DNA of 64,000 nucleotides from Cryptomeria japonica (GCF_030272615.1 NC_081414.1:910721009-910785008); one strand, 5' to 3'. Counted from the stretch's first letter, positions 10,551 through 23,787 are shown. Numbers and translations: made by a program. The notes: generated from the sequence alone by a model not told the origin.

Positions 10551-11886
10551 GTAGAACAACTTTGGATTCTCACTTATGATATCCCTGAATCTGAGATGAT
10601 ATGTTGCCTTGTCAGTTCCGAATCCCCATGGTATGGTGAGTTCTACACCTATCTTCACGATCACACCCTTCCTCCTAACCAATCGAATAACCAACGTAAA
10701 ACCTTCATTCGCCAAACTGCTCGATATACCCTTATTGCTGAAACCCTATACCGACGTAGTCTTGATGGTACTCTCCTTCGATGTCTGGAACAGGATGAGA
10801 TAATAAACACCTTGGAAGAGGTACATGAAGGCATTTGTGGAACTCATGCAAGCGGTCTATCACTAGCCAAGAAACTCCTACACACTGGATACTATTGGCC
10901 ATCCATGGAAAAAGACTCCTACTACTTTGTCAGAAAGTGCAAGAAATGCCAAGTTCATGGTGACCTAATACATGCACAAGCACAAGAATTGCAACCAATC
11001 ACAACACCATGGCCTTTTTGTCAATGGGGCCTTGACCTTGTGGGTAAAATCCATCCATCTTCATCCAACGGCCACAAATTCATTATTACCGCCACCGAAT
11101 ATTTCACAAAGTGGATCGAAGTTGTTCCACTTACCCAAGTTATCGGCAAGCAGATCGCCTCATTCATCCCCAATTACATCATCTGTCGATATGGTGTACC
11201 CCATGTCCATCATCACAGATAACGCTCTTCCTTTCAAAAATCAGGATGTCCGTGAACTCTATGAAAAGTTTCACATCCAACACCACTTTTCCACTCCTTA
11301 TTACCCACAAGGCAATGGTCAGGCCGAAGCATCAAACAAGAACATATTGAGGATCCTAAAGAAGACAGTCAATGATATCGGTCATGATTGGCACATTCAA
11401 TTGAATACAGCACTATGGGCATATCGAACTAGCATTTGAACCCCTATAGGCACAACTCCCTACTCATTGGTCTATGGTGCAGAAGCTATTTTACCTATTG
11501 AGGTCGAGATACCATCACTATGGGTTTCCTTGCACAATCTCATCGATGATGAAGCATACAGAGTATCATGTCTCCAAGACTTAGAGCTACTTAATGAGAA
11601 ATGACAAGCTGCATACAATCACCTCAAAGCCTATCAGTAGCACATGAGCAGAAGCTATAATCATCGAGTTAGACCTCGTACATTCGAGGTAGGTGATCTT
11701 GTTCTTCGAGAAAATCCTCGTAACCAACCCAACCGAGTACATAAAGGAAAGTTTGAATCAAATTGGCTGGGTCCATATGTTGTCACTATTGTATTTGGGT
11801 CCAGGGCATATCAGTTGGCTACTTCAGAAGGAGAACCACTAGTAGATCCAATCAACAACATGCACCTCAAAAGGTTTAATACATAG
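10551..11886 (+). pseudogene. pol: Integrase of element A (broken)
   Basis: Inserts the DNA copy into the genome. It has an HHCC zinc finger (HEGICGTH through CKKCQ, 10825-10960). The DDE core has WGLDLVGKIHPSS (Asp 1), IITDN (Asp 2) and QGNGQAEASNKN (Glu). The C-terminal domain contains SNWLGPYVV, the GPY/F motif. There is no chromodomain. A one-base insertion in the C-run near 11203 shifts the frame between the two Asp motifs. Further stops lie near 11438 (TGA for CAA), 11603 (TGA for CGA) and 11638 (TAG for CAG). Confidence 0.92.
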
Positions 11887-14345
11887 GCTGCATAGAGCAT
11901 CAGGCTCCCATATATACTGGCAAAATTACCAAAAACATTCAGAAAATGTCTTGAAGAAAATACAAAAACATCAAAATAGTAAAGAAAAATCATGCATCCA
12001 AATGGTGAACAACCACTTCGGTGGCACCTTGGGTAAGTGCGATGGTGAAAACCTGGCAAACAAGCGCCACTCGTAAAGGCTATGGCTCCATTGTCTTTTA
12101 GACTTGTTATGATCACATCCACTACATACACACATCCATCCACCCACACCATGGCTTGTTATTAATCTACAATCACGAAAGTACTTCATGCGTCTTGCAT
12201 CCCGCTTTTTCATAGTCATTTCTAAACCGGGGGCAATGCCTTAACCTATTGATGGAAGTGGATTCTACATTTTTTTGTGATTCATTAAGTTCTTCATTCA
12301 AAACTATCTTGCAAAATCCAAAAAACATTCAAAACAATCATCAAAATACCAAAAACATTTGAAAATTGTCTCGCAAAATACCAAAAACATTCAAACAATC
12401 ACAAAATACCAAAAACATTCAAAACGATCACAAAATCCAAAAACATCAGAAAACATCAAAAATCAAACAAAAACATGGCAACACATTGTACATACTCATC
12501 CAAGAAGATACCAAACAAACATTGAAAAATACTCGCATGATGATCACTTCTCAACATCGACCAAACAATCAACATCAACACTCAAAACTGTCTTCAACAA
12601 GGATGCATCCTTCCTTACCAAAACAAAGACAAAATGATGTTTCCTTTGACAAGAAAATTTTGTTAAAGCTATCAAATACTTGGTTGATTTGTGAGTAATT
12701 CATTCATTTATATATATCAGGTTCCTACAGCATTGTTTGTGTATCTTCGGCGCATTATTCCAATGAAGTTTTGGGGCATGTACTAATGGTGTCTACGTGG
12801 GAAGTTCACTAAGCTACATGATCTTATGCAAAATGCAGTCATAGATCACTACGGCTTGCTGACTACAGCGTATTCCTCGACCATATGAGCATGAACCATT
12901 ACCAAGGATCCATATTCTTTATTCTTTATGTACATATTGTTTGCTTACACGAACAATGCTCCTTCTTTGGTTCCTCCTCATCCAATTTGGATAAAGGTTT
13001 TTGTCTCTTATTAAGGTGTGAACTTGTCTCAGGATATGATCAACCCAAGATCAAGGAGGATGATCCAAGTCATGCATGAATGGAGATGATCCTTGTCTGT
13101 TCCGCAATCAATACTCAGGTCAACTTGATCCATTATATCAAGTTGCTTGTATTAACTTTCTATATCAAAATCCATGTAAGGAATACTTAGGTCATCTTGA
13201 ATCATTATGTCAAGTTGCTTGTATTTTCTTACAACATTTTAAAGCTCAATGATGAAAAATAAAGCACTATGGATCATCATTCCATCTCATCTATATATAT
13301 TGCATTCCGTTGCATTCCATCCATCCATACATTCATAATAGATGCATATCATGCATACATAGTAATGATAGTGCATACTCTATTTTCCTTTTCTTCCATA
13401 GGAATGAGTCATAGGTCCTCCATTTCTTCTATCTAACATCAAACCCCCCCAAACCCTCCCCATCTTGATAATCAACATCACATACCCTTATCGTTTCCCA
13501 TCAACCCAATCAAGCCACGTTCATCACCATCCATCTCTAATAGGAGGGATTGTGTTTCCTATCCTAAGTCATCCTATAAGCCAAGCAAGTTACTCTGTCT
13601 ACATAGGTACATCAACTTACACACACCTAGACTATCAACAGATACTCTGATCAAGTATCTTCGGGTCTCAATAGGTAATCGATCATGGTAATCCTAGACT
13701 ACATCAGGCATTTATCATAATGACCTAGTCTCAACGGGGCTGCTATGATTAACCAGAACCATCCATCACTCACACCCACTATCAATTGATCAACCAATCC
13801 AAACACAATCTAACGGACAATTACACCAATTGTCTAAGTCTCAACGAGTATTTTGCTTCATATACCTTGACTTCATCAGGCAATTACATCAATTGTCTAA
13901 GTCACATCAGGTCACTTTGATTCACTTACTCAAACTTTATCCTGTCCAAGCGACCAATTGACATCAACTGTCAGGCTTTGACTTGACTGGGGCAATTAAA
14001 CCGATTGCACCAGATTGTCCAACCAATTTTGATTAATTGTATAGCATCAATCCAAACCACACACTACATCTACTCTATATCTCTTGCATGACCTCAGGGT
14101 ACTTGTTGGCTTGTTGTTTCTTCGTATTCACTCCATTTTCTCCCATTCTTTCATCATTAGTTCTAATTTCTTCTATTCTACCTCCCCTCCACTTTTCATT
14201 CTTTTTCGAGAGATCGCCCAATTTTTTGAACTTTTTCGGCCCATCTCTCGAGGGGGCATACCACCCATTAAATTTACATTTTATGGGGCATTTCTTCACA
14301 CCTATTTCTCTTTCTTTGAAAAGACGCGATAAACTGCACCGTCTC
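11887..14345 (+). other. 3' non-coding region of element A
   Basis: About 2.5 kb with no credible gene. Positions 12021-12070 form a potential stem-loop whose arms are GTGGCACCTTG and CAAGCGCCAC; the loop contains GGTGAAAACC and GGCAAAC. The block is conserved in B and partly in C. An internal purine tract, CCGGGGGCAATG, lies at 12228-12238. Positions 12290-12450 hold imperfect repeats of CAAAATACCAAAAACATTC. Positions 13620-14000 hold degenerate repeats containing CATCAGGCAATTA and CAATTGTCTAAGTC. B has 3 kb more here, with a PMD gene and an AGCGCT array that A lacks. Confidence 0.75.
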
Positions 14346-14358
14346 AAAGAGGGGCAAA
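14346..14358 (+). promoter_or_regulatory. Polypurine tract of element A
   Basis: AAAGAGGGGCAAA immediately before the TGTAGTCAC start of the 3' LTR. It primes plus-strand DNA synthesis and is identical in B (60089-60101). Confidence 0.88.
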
Positions 14359-15407
14359 TGTAGTCACATAAATCTATCCAATTTAATTAAGTGAATATTT
14401 CCTATTTATTTGATTAAAAATCCACTAGCCATCAGTTAATTAAATTAATATTTAATTAATTCATCTTCAAACATTCTCCTATTAATTAAATAAATTATTC
14501 AATTTATTTTAATTAATTCATTAAACCAAATTCACAATCAATTAAATGAATAAATCATATTTATTTCATTTAATCCCCTATTCCTCTTTTAAATAAATTA
14601 AATAAATATTTATTTAAATCATTTATCCCCCAACTTGCATTTTGCTACACATGCAACTTGCACACATTTATTGAAATAAATTAATTTATTTTAAATAAAA
14701 ATCCTATTTTCCCTCACCCACCAAATCCACTTGCAAGCCTAAACCCCTTCTAGATTCTTCTAACCCCTTCCTAATTAGCCTAATCCATCCCCTAATTATT
14801 GTCACATTCCTAAACAACTTTAAGTCACTTCTCAAAGACTCCAAAGTCTTTGAAAAGTATTAAATGCTTTGTGTGCTCAACAATTTAACCTCTAGAGTCT
14901 TCTAAAACCACTAATGGCTCTTACATGACCATTTATGGTTATTTCAACTTGCACTCATGTGTCTCTTCAAGCATTTATTGCTTTGACCATGGTTATCCCT
15001 TTTGCCTTTGCACAAAAGATTATCCATTGGATAAAAGCTTTATTCTTTGAGTAAAGATTTTATTCATTCAACTAACCTTGACCTTAACTTCCAAGTTAAC
15101 CTCCCAGGTCATGTCAAGCATTTAATGCTTATTCCCTCTCCTCTCAACCTATCTCACATTGACACTTGTCATCCTAGGATTGGGTTGAAATCCCTCACAT
15201 GGATCTCAAATCATTCAATCCTGACCCTTGTTGAGATTACTCAATCTCAACCATCCATTGCTCCATTTTTCCTATAAATAGAGCTCACATTCGTCATTTT
15301 CAAATCCTCAAGCATTTAGCATTCTTATCCATAATCCTGAAAACTTGTATGCATTCAATCTATAGTGAATTTTAGAGAGCATTTTAGCATAATAAACTCA
15401 TATAATT
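14359..15407 (+). repeat. 3' LTR of element A, truncated
   Basis: Matches the 5' LTR from its first base to position 1475 of that copy, then stops after CATATAATT. The last 382 bp, including the end of U5, are missing. The sequence that follows carries TTCTAGTAAAC like the left flank, so the deletion probably joined the LTR directly to host sequence. The TATA box is kept at 15273-15280. Confidence 0.92.
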
Positions 15408-15583
15408 TAAGGCTAGTTCTAGTAAACTCTTATCTTTATCTTTATCATTTAATAATCGAATTTAACTTTTGTCAATTTTGGCTTTGAAGCAACATCAATA
15501 TTTCATTTATGTTAAAGTATCCAATCATATTCAAGACACCACATGACAACCACAAGATCACAACATAAGAAAAATATGGAAAC
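15408..15583. other. Host sequence between A and the solo LTR
   Basis: An AT-rich fragment with one TTCTAGTAAA motif at its start. It ends with GAAAC at 15579-15583, the left target duplication of the solo LTR. No gene. Confidence 0.5.
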
Positions 15584-17188
15584 TGTGTGGTTAAAATATG
15601 GGGGATGCCTGCTCCTGCAAGAGAACACAAATAACACACACACACATGAGACATTACGTTAGTGAAATCAAGAGATTGAAAATGCAAACTAATCTAATTG
15701 TTAGTCCAAGAAATCTCAAGATTGCTAAGCCCATCCCATGCTCCTTTGTCTCTAAAGATCTCTAAGATTCAAGGTGGCCCTCACTTGGAAAACCACTTGA
15801 TCCTCAAGATGACAACTTAGAGAACGAGTTATGAATGATGATTCTAGGACCAAAATGCATACAACTAAGATCCTCGCTAAGATGAGATGATGGATGGAGA
15901 TGAAAGATGCAAGATGAAGATATAAATGGAGTTCCAAATTGAAATATTAAGTGAACTAATTAGGGTAATATGAGGATAAGATATGAGAATGCTATGAAAA
16001 TGGTATGAATTAAGCTAGCAAGATATTCTAAACATGTATTAAAAGAACTAACCTATAATGCAATTAAAATGGCCTAAATGCTTGGTGATGGGGATTGAGC
16101 TTCTTCATAACCTACACAACACAATTAGACTATAGATTGGATGCAATAGTAGTCGATGGATCCTTAGATTGAATAAATAGGCTCTATTTATAGAGAAAAT
16201 AGAGAAATGGATGGTTGAGATTGAGTAATCTCAACAAGGGCTAGGATTGAAAGTTATCAATCCATGTGAGGGATTCAATCCAATCCCAAGTTGACAAATG
16301 TCATTTGAGAGGGCTTGAGAGATGCTAAGAAAGCATTAGATGCTAATTGAGCATTAAGGAAGGCTACAAGGGGTGACATCATTGGATAATGTTGTTATCC
16401 AAGGAAGCGGGCTATTGTCCAAAAGGTAAACTCTTGTGCAAGGATAAAGGATGGTCAAGTAGAAAACCATCATGGGTTAGGGGTGTGGGCTTGTAAGAGG
16501 CATTAAATGTCTTTTGAAGACTTTGGAGGGTAAATTTCTCCAAGAGGAAAACCACAAGTGGTCTAGGGGACAAATCTGTAAGAGCCTTACAAATTTGGGG
16601 GTATTCAACAAGTTACCTTGTTGAAAGGAGAAGGTCTTAAATGCATTTTGAAGATTATCTCAAAATTTGGGGAAGTGACTCTGTAAATTTAGAGATTGGA
16701 TATGCTAAGAATAATTAGGCTAATTAATGGAAGATTAGAGGGATTCTAGAAGAAATTAGGAGGGCAAGTGGGAAATGTAGGATTTGGCAAGTGGGTGAGG
16801 GAAAATAGGAATTTTAGTAAATTAAAAAGATTTAATTTAGCCAAAAGAAGATGCAACTTGCATTTGTAGGATTTTGCAACTGTCGGGGGGGGGTTTACAA
16901 ATAAATTTTGATTTATTTAGATGCAAAGGATATCTTAATTAAATGTAGATTTAATTAAAATGGGAAAGGGAATAAATTGATATTTTTAATTAAATGTGAA
17001 TTTAATTAAAATGGCTAGAGGGGGGTATTTGATTAAATGTGAATTTAATTAAATGGCTTAGATAGAAGAAGGGTATATTAATTAAATCTTAATTTATTTA
17101 ATAGGCGATTAGAAGAATAGGGATATTAATAATAGGAAGAATTAATGATGATTAAATGAATTAGTTGTGCCAGTTTTAGGTGTCTACA
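15584..17188 (-). repeat. Solo LTR of a related Tat-like family, minus strand
   Basis: Read on the minus strand it starts TGTAGACACCTAAAACTGG and ends TTTTAACCACACA: TG...CA ends, 1605 bp. GAAAC flanks both sides (15579-15583 and 17189-17193). A TATA box reads TATAAATAG on the minus strand near 16185-16193, and the surrounding segment resembles the A and B LTR promoter region. There is no internal coding region, so this is the product of LTR-LTR recombination. Its terminal TGTGTGGTTAA (plus strand) is identical to 35074-35084, linking it to element C's family. Confidence 0.82.
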
Positions 17189-17193
17189 GAAAC

Positions 17194-18640
17194 AAATCAA
17201 GGAGCTACACAATCATCTCCTTTGCAACACTCTCACAACATTCCAACTTCACAATTTGAACACACAGCCTCATGAGATCCTCATTATGAAGAACATGAGA
17301 AAAAAAAACCAACATTGAAATATATAAGAGAATTTGAATAAGGCCCTGAGGTAATAAGTGTTGGAATCGGTGTTTAATTAAAATCCTAATTACTATTTTG
17401 ATTTTCTAGCTTAAAAGGGTACCAAATTACCTTCTCACTTTGATGCCTCCACTATCATAAATCAATCTATAACAGACCCATCCTTTCCTATGACATCTTC
17501 CACTCCTCCATCTATAGTCATGTCCATTCTATAAAATCCTCCACAAGTGAGGTAAGTAACATTACACCTTCCATCCACATCAATAACACAACAAATCACA
17601 TCCCACATTGTTTCTACCCACCAACAAAGTCAACCAATGGCCTCTCTTTCCTTCGCTTATCAACAAACTCAACCCATGATATCTCATGCTTATGCTTATC
17701 AAAACTATATTCCAATTATTAAACCCATTGGCTCCACCTACTTTCAACCTACTCAACCTTTTGGCTCCACGTACATCCCACAAAGTCAACCACCCACTTC
17801 TAAGTGACTTGGCATCTTAAATACAAAGCTTACAACCGAAGATAGAAAATATGTAAATGGGAAACACAAAGAAGACTTACACACTTGAAGGCATTTTTTT
17901 ATTATCTCTTTGATAGATCTATACCTATGATACCTTTTCCCTAGCAATTTGAGGTTCCTAAATTTGACAAGTATAAAGGTCAAGGTGATCCTTGTGAGCA
18001 TGTAAGAGAGATTTATCTAGCTTGTATGAAGGTAGCTTACAATGACACGTATATTATGTGCCTCTTTCCAAGAAGTTTGGGAGGTCAAACTATTGAGTAT
18101 TTTATACATTTACCTCAGTGAATCAAGTCCTTTTATAAGTTAGCAAAATATATATTTCACACTTTTCATAAAATATTGAACATGAGGTTTCCACGATTGA
18201 TTTGTGCAACACAGACAAATGAACAAGGAGACATTGTTTATTTCTTACAACTATGAAAAAATATAGCAATCAAGTGTCCTCATTACATTCTTGAAACATA
18301 ACTTGTTAGCATATTTTTTGAAAACTTAAACCAAGAGATGGCCTTTTATTTGCAAGTTTTATGTGCTAATACATTTGGTGAGATCATTAAAAGAGGATAA
18401 ACGTTGAAAAGGCTCTTATTTCTAAATGTATTGTGAATATTTATATAGATAACATGGACAACCCTTCTACATCTAAAAGCAATAATTTTGTCATTGACAA
18501 TACAATGGACTCAATAGCTATTCAGATTCCATCTAACAGTTCAACAATTGTACATGATATTACTGTTTCTAGACAAAATAATACCTTTAGAGAATATAAC
18601 ACTCCAACAAGAAAAAAATGTGTAGTTTAATATGGCCTTG
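17194..18640 (+). pseudogene. gag: Degenerate gag fragment of another Ty3/gypsy element
   Basis: Reading across stops shows EVPKFDKYKGQGDPCEHVRE, CMKVAYNDTYIMCLFPRSLG and a tail resembling the part after the capsid core (18433-18630). These match the capsid region of A, B and C but are distinct from all three. Upstream (17400-17800) is a Gln/Pro/Ser-rich stretch. There is no protease or RT behind it; LINE sequence follows directly. It is heavily decayed. Confidence 0.75.
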
Positions 18641-20750
18641 GACAGCCTTGGCCTAGTAGTTGGTGTTGGTGTTGGAGCTTTGGCATCGAGTGATTATGGC
18701 ACCTTTGAACAAATGACCTAGGAAATTCATTCCAAAGGTGTTTCATGAGGTATGTCTACTCTTGATGTTGTTCTTCCTATTCATAATTTTGATAGTTCTT
18801 GTCATTGGTGTGAGAAAATTCCTTTGATTGGCTATATGGTTGGGAGGGTTCCCCCTGAAAGCATGCTTCATGACCGGGTTACCAAGGCTTGGGCCCCTCA
18901 TGGGGTTTTCCTGGACCTCACCAAGGTTTTTTTTCTTTTTCATTTTGTTGAGTCTAATCATGTCCATGCCATTTTTCAACATGGGCCTTGGTTTGTGTGG
19001 TCCTCTCTTTTACTTTTTCAACCGTGGTCATGAGACTTTTTGGTCTTAGATGACAAAAGCCTTAAAGTCCTTGTTTGGGTCAAATTTCCTTTTTTACTTT
19101 TTCCTTCTTGTCCATTTTGTAAAACCATAGCCCAATATTTTGGCAAGGTTGTTTATGTTTAGATTGATCAGTTTTATTGTGCTTGCCCTCAGAAGTGAGT
19201 CTGTGTTGAGGTCGATTTGTCTCACAACCTCAAAGATACCAATGATATTCAGAATTGGTGAGATTTGTCACACCCAAAAGGTTCTATATTTGAACCTTAT
19301 GAACTCTTTTTTTGGTTGCCAATCTTTGAAGCACAAGATTAAGGATTGCCCTCCAGTGGCCTAAAAAATCACTATCCTTCAAAAGAGTCGTAACCGTCTT
19401 CCTCTTTTGAGGATCCTAAAGTCGAAGAATGATGGACAATTGTTACTCGTAAAGGCAAGAATTTTCTCAAAAGTCTTTGGCTTCTGGTGGTTCTTAGCCA
19501 CAACCACAACCCCAACAACATCCTCAGGCCTTGAATGACCAACCTTCTCAGCCAATTTTGCCATTAGCTTCAAACCCTAATTTGCAAGGGAAGGATAAAG
19601 TTGGGGATGGTGGTGTATGTCTTGATTGAGTGCACACTCCTCTTCCCAATTTCATAGTTTCAGCACAACCATCTTCTCTTTGCCTCTCCCGCAACCCATT
19701 TGAGCACCACGAGGAAGATGGAGGAGCTTTGAAAAAGCATTGGGTCTCTCAACCATAAAATAGCACATTCTTGCAAAATTATTTCTCCTCACTTGAGAAC
19801 AAGGATGACATGCATGAATTTTTTCCATGAATTTCTTATCGTGGAAAGTTCGAGGTCTTATAGACCTCTCCAGAAACTATTTTGTAAGGAACTTAATAGA
19901 AGACTATTACTTTAGATGTGTTATGTCTGTAGGAAGTTAAAATCCTTGCATTTATGTTGCATGCTACTTATTGTGTTATTTGGCCAGGTGGGGTGGTTTT
20001 TGCTTCAGACCATGAAGCTCATTGCGGAGGTGTTGTCACCATTTTGGCCTCATGTTCAAAATCTTGGATTGTGGCTAACGGCTCAGGTCCCACTCACCGA
20101 GTGGTCTGGGTCCTCTTGTTAGTTGACAATCATTCTTTTGGGATCATTAATGTTTATGCTTCCAATGATGCTATTGAAAATTCTTGTCTATGGTGGTGGG
20201 TTGTTGACTCATTGCCTCCTACTATTGGGTTCTCTAGAAGGATTTTAATATGATAGAGGAGGCCTTTGACAAGGAAGGGTTAATTCCTTTCCATTGGACA
20301 AGTGGAGAGAAAGAAGTGTGATTCTACATGCATAATAAATTGGGTCTTTATGATCCTAACATTACCCAAAGCTAACTTCTTGGTGTTTGGCATACATGGT
20401 GCAAGTTTTGTGAGGGCCCACATAGAGTCTTTAAGAGACTTGATCATGCCATGATCACTTCTTAGTCCTTTTTCTCCTTCGAGTGTTGTCACAACCCTTT
20501 GGTCAAGCTGCTACCGGATGTGACCTTGCCATATCCTTTTCCCATTCAATTTTCTATTCAATGGCAAGTGGGTCGCTCCTACCCACCTCAAATGTAGATT
20601 TTTTTAAAATAAATCCTTGCTAATTTACCCTCCTTGTATGGCCCACATTCAAAAAAATTGGAATTTGGAGGGTCGTTCTACTTAGTAGTATAGGTGGATT
20701 GATTGGTGGAATTATGCCATCCAACACAACAAGATTTCTCCAAATCTATG
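18641..20750 (+). mobile_element. L1-like LINE remnant (ORF1 plus endonuclease part)
   Basis: The frame at 18752-19033 resembles the DUF4283-type domain of plant L1 ORF1 (FVESNHVHAIFQHGPWFVW). Near 19300-19365 a CCHC knuckle remnant reads FGCQSLKHKIKDCP. From about 19830 there is an AP-endonuclease start (FLSWKVRGL). It continues through INVYASND (about 20150) and KRLDHAMITS (about 20440) to LPDVTLPYPFPI, the order typical of L1 ORF2. A short early RT linker may follow to about 20750. The RT domain, 3' end and poly-A are not seen. Many stops and frameshifts; inactive. Confidence 0.72.
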
Positions 20751-22040
20751 GTTGGAAACTTGACAATTTATGTCAACATTCCTATGAAGTCACCATAGGG
20801 GATTTACAGCATGCTTTTAATCTATATGACTTTTGCAGATGATGAATATAGATCTTTCTAACATGTTTTGTGGTTTTGTGTGTTGTGGATAATGCGATCC
20901 AGCATTCTACATGTTGTCGATATGATATGCTCATGTATGGGGATAATGATATGATTGATCATATGGATCAGATTGATAAGATTGATCAGAATTGATAAGA
21001 TTGAGGTCAAGTCTGGTTTCAGGAATGATACCTCTTGTATAAGACAAAGATGATCAAAGTGTTTGGTTTCAGAAATGATATATCATGTATAAGACCTGAT
21101 CAAAACGTCTCGTTTCAAGAAAGATACATCTTGTATATGACATGATAGATGATAGTTGTAAGAATGATGAAGATATTAAAGTGAAGAAAGATTCCATGTT
21201 GATGTGATAGATGTGCATGTGATGAATGCAATGATGAATGTGACTAGATGATGATGATGAGATGTATCTTCAAAATGAGATGTCTGATAGGAGATGTTAG
21301 AATGACATGATGATGATAATGATAATGAAGTGATACTAATGCAAGATTAAAATAATATGCAACCTAATGCAAGATTAAGATGATAATGATGTGCAGCTAA
21401 TGCACAACTCAATATGCATTCTCGTTCTCAATGTTGCCATCTGTTGTCATCAAAGTGCTAGTGCTTCCTTTGTTTTCATCATCGGGCCTTGATTTGTTGA
21501 AATTTGATACAAGCATCATGGTATAATTGAACCATAATGACCTAAGTATAACTTACATGGGTTTTTATATTGTAAGATGGCACAAGCATTGAGGTATAAT
21601 TGAATCAAGATGACCTGAGTGTTACTTGTGTAAACAAACAAGAGTTAACCTTTGTCCCATACAAATCCGAAATATCCTCAGGGATATGCCACCTGATTGC
21701 TTCATAGGACAAATTTGCATGGTAAAAGGCTTCACTCATAGATAGAAAACAAGTAAAACATCACATTCCTTCCTTGCTTCTCTAGTCATTGAGACATCCT
21801 TGAGTCACTTAGGAGATATGATAAGAAAAAATTGACAACCATAAGTAAGCATGCATGCTATTGGAAATGTATTCTTGTCAAGTAAAACATCTTGCAAATA
21901 GATCTTTTGTTCAATTCCAATCAGTTTAATTCCATGATATCTGGTCTTCTTGCCTTGTCGTTGTTATTTGTTGGTTGTTTTGATCCTTGTTGTCTTGCTA
22001 CATGTTTGTTCTGATGTTGAAAAACCATCAAGGCGAAATG
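20751..22040. other. Unassigned repeat-derived sequence
   Basis: No gene recognised. Rich in GATGATGA and TGATCATATG-type simple sequence, with one short tandem repeat (21011-21150). Around 22050-22070 there is AAACCTGCCCCCACTC, which on the minus strand looks like a polypurine tract followed by TGTGACC. It could be the end of a minus-strand element, but no matching LTR was found. Confidence 0.4.
21011..21150. repeat. Imperfect tandem repeat, about 48-bp unit, three copies
   Basis: Units start near 21011, 21061 and 21107 with GTCTGGTTTCAGGAATGATA, GTTTGGTTTCAGAAATGATA and GTCTCGTTTCAAGAAAGATA, each followed by a CTTGTATAAGAC-like half. Confidence 0.75.
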
Positions 22041-23787
22041 TCCCTAGCGAGGTCACAAACCTGCCCCCACTCTAAATACTATTTGATATGGATATGTACA
22101 ATTGATTCACCAAGCCATGGTGGGATATGATGTGGATAACTGATCAGATAATCAAGGATAGTGACTATGCTAAGTATGTCCGGGATTGATATTGTGTGTA
22201 TAAGCATTCTGCGATGGTTATTGGTTTAGATTAGATGGATCAAAGATAGGATGTGAGTATCAATAGATAGAGGAGTTGTTCTCTCACAAATGGCTCCTAT
22301 TGCCAAGTTTTTACCATTTGTTTTTATTGTACTTTTGATTTTTTTTTCATTTTTTTATATTTTTAAAAAAAATTTACTTTTTTTGTGTCACAAGGTGCCT
22401 GTTTGCCAAGTTTTCACCCTAGTGATGATATTTGATAGTTTTTTTTTTTTTTGCTTTTTCTCTTGATTCGTGCATTGTACGACTCAAGTGTAGAATTTCT
22501 TCAAATGGATGTTGTTGGTTGTGTTCAGTCCAACAATAGGAATAATAACTATAGTTAAAGTCTCAACCCGAAGTTTGGACATTCACTCTGTGAAGTTACT
22601 ATGTCCATAGCTGGAGTTCATTTGATTTTCAACCCAAGTACGTATTACTTGAAATGGATCTGCACTATATATGCACTAAATTCCTGTGATAGCTACCTTG
22701 CATTATTGCAGCAACTAGAATCTATGTAGGAAAAGTAAGCAAGAATCAAAACAACTGAATGGCTACAGGAAAACTCTGCATTAACATAAATCTTACTCAA
22801 GAAATACTAACTAAGCCCAAAACTATCAAACAGGAATTACTCTGTTTTCTTTGGTTGTAGGAATAGTCAATGGATTTGTTTCCAATGGATGTAGGAACAA
22901 TCAATGCAAGGACATCTACTACAGTGAAAGAAGAAAACTAAATTTAACAAAGGCACAGGAACACTCACCAAGTGGGCCCCCTTGGATGAGTGCTTCCAGG
23001 CTTCCAAAATAACTCTAAGTGCTCAAAATAACATAACTTTATTCATTGTTTCTCAAAAGTCAATACATTATTCGGAATGAAAGGAAACTCAAAACACTCT
23101 GCAACTTTATTTCTAAATCTTCTGTTCTTTTTCCCTCTTATTTTCTTCTCACTAAGAAAAGAGATGGAGACATTTATTTAAAAGAATATAATAACTTCTT
23201 ACAATTAAGATCATGTTGATGAGAAGAGGCGAATAACATTCATGAAGAAAACAGTCGAAGTTAAGCCACTAGAAATGTGGATCTAAACCAAACCATAACC
23301 AAAACATAGCATGGCGGTATTACAAGATTGATGCCCACTAGAGTCGGACATAAATGAGTTTTGTGCACCTACTCCTCTTCTGTCGTTCCTTACGCTCATT
23401 ATCCTCTTTGTTGATTTGAACTTTTAGTCACCTCCTTGAATATCTCAAACCGCCATCGATGTGACAGGACAACCTTCTCCGCAACATCTCATTTATTCCT
23501 ACAATTAAAAAGAGAGAACATACAAGCATATACATATCTATTTTAATTAATAAAAACATCTATTAATTTCACACATGATATCGCCTATGACAATCCGTAT
23601 GGCAACAAGAATAAATCACATGGCTGCAGGAATAACTGGCAAAGACAAAACATGATTTAATGGGTTCAGTTAACATCTAGAATGCATATAGTCAAACTTT
23701 AATACATCATTACCATCCCATCATATAAACCAAAATGTGACAAAACTTATAAGTTTTAAGAATAAAAGGAGCTAATATCTCATCTCA
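22041..23787 (-). other. 3' non-coding region of element C
   Basis: No gene. Two copies of a block conserved with A and B lie at 22394-22418 and 22292-22315 (minus strand: GGTGAAAACTTGGCAAACAG and GGTAAAAACTTGGCAATAGG). T-rich low-complexity tracts lie at 22318-22390 and 22439-22455. The rest is decayed AT-rich sequence without structure that I can name. Confidence 0.6.

Larger units (their letters stand above)
409..15407 (+). mobile_element. Element A: Ty3/gypsy Tat-lineage LTR retrotransposon, decayed
   Basis: A 15-kb element with a 5' LTR (409-1857), primer site, leader, ORF0, gag, protease, G-patch linker, RT, RNase H, archaeal-type RNase H, integrase, a 2.5-kb 3' region, a polypurine tract and a truncated 3' LTR (14359-15407). 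The second RNase H between RNase H and integrase places it in the Tat lineage. It belongs to the same family as element B (roughly 90% identical in coding parts by eye) but lacks B's antisense PMD gene and insert E. Its reading frames carry many stops plus frameshifts near 5650, 7190, 9087 and 11203, so it is inactive. Its LTRs differ from each other more than B's do, so A is the older insertion. Confidence 0.93.

Noticed and set aside
17189-17193. Solo LTR as the 3' LTR of element C
   Set aside because: No polypurine tract precedes it on the minus strand, a plus-strand gag and a LINE lie between, and GAAAC flanks both ends as expected for an independent insertion.
22045-22075. Polypurine tract plus LTR start of C's 3' LTR (minus strand GTGGGGGCAGG then TGTGACC)
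   Set aside because: The following sequence does not match the C-family LTR (which starts TGTAGACACC), and no partner copy was found. Kept only as a note.
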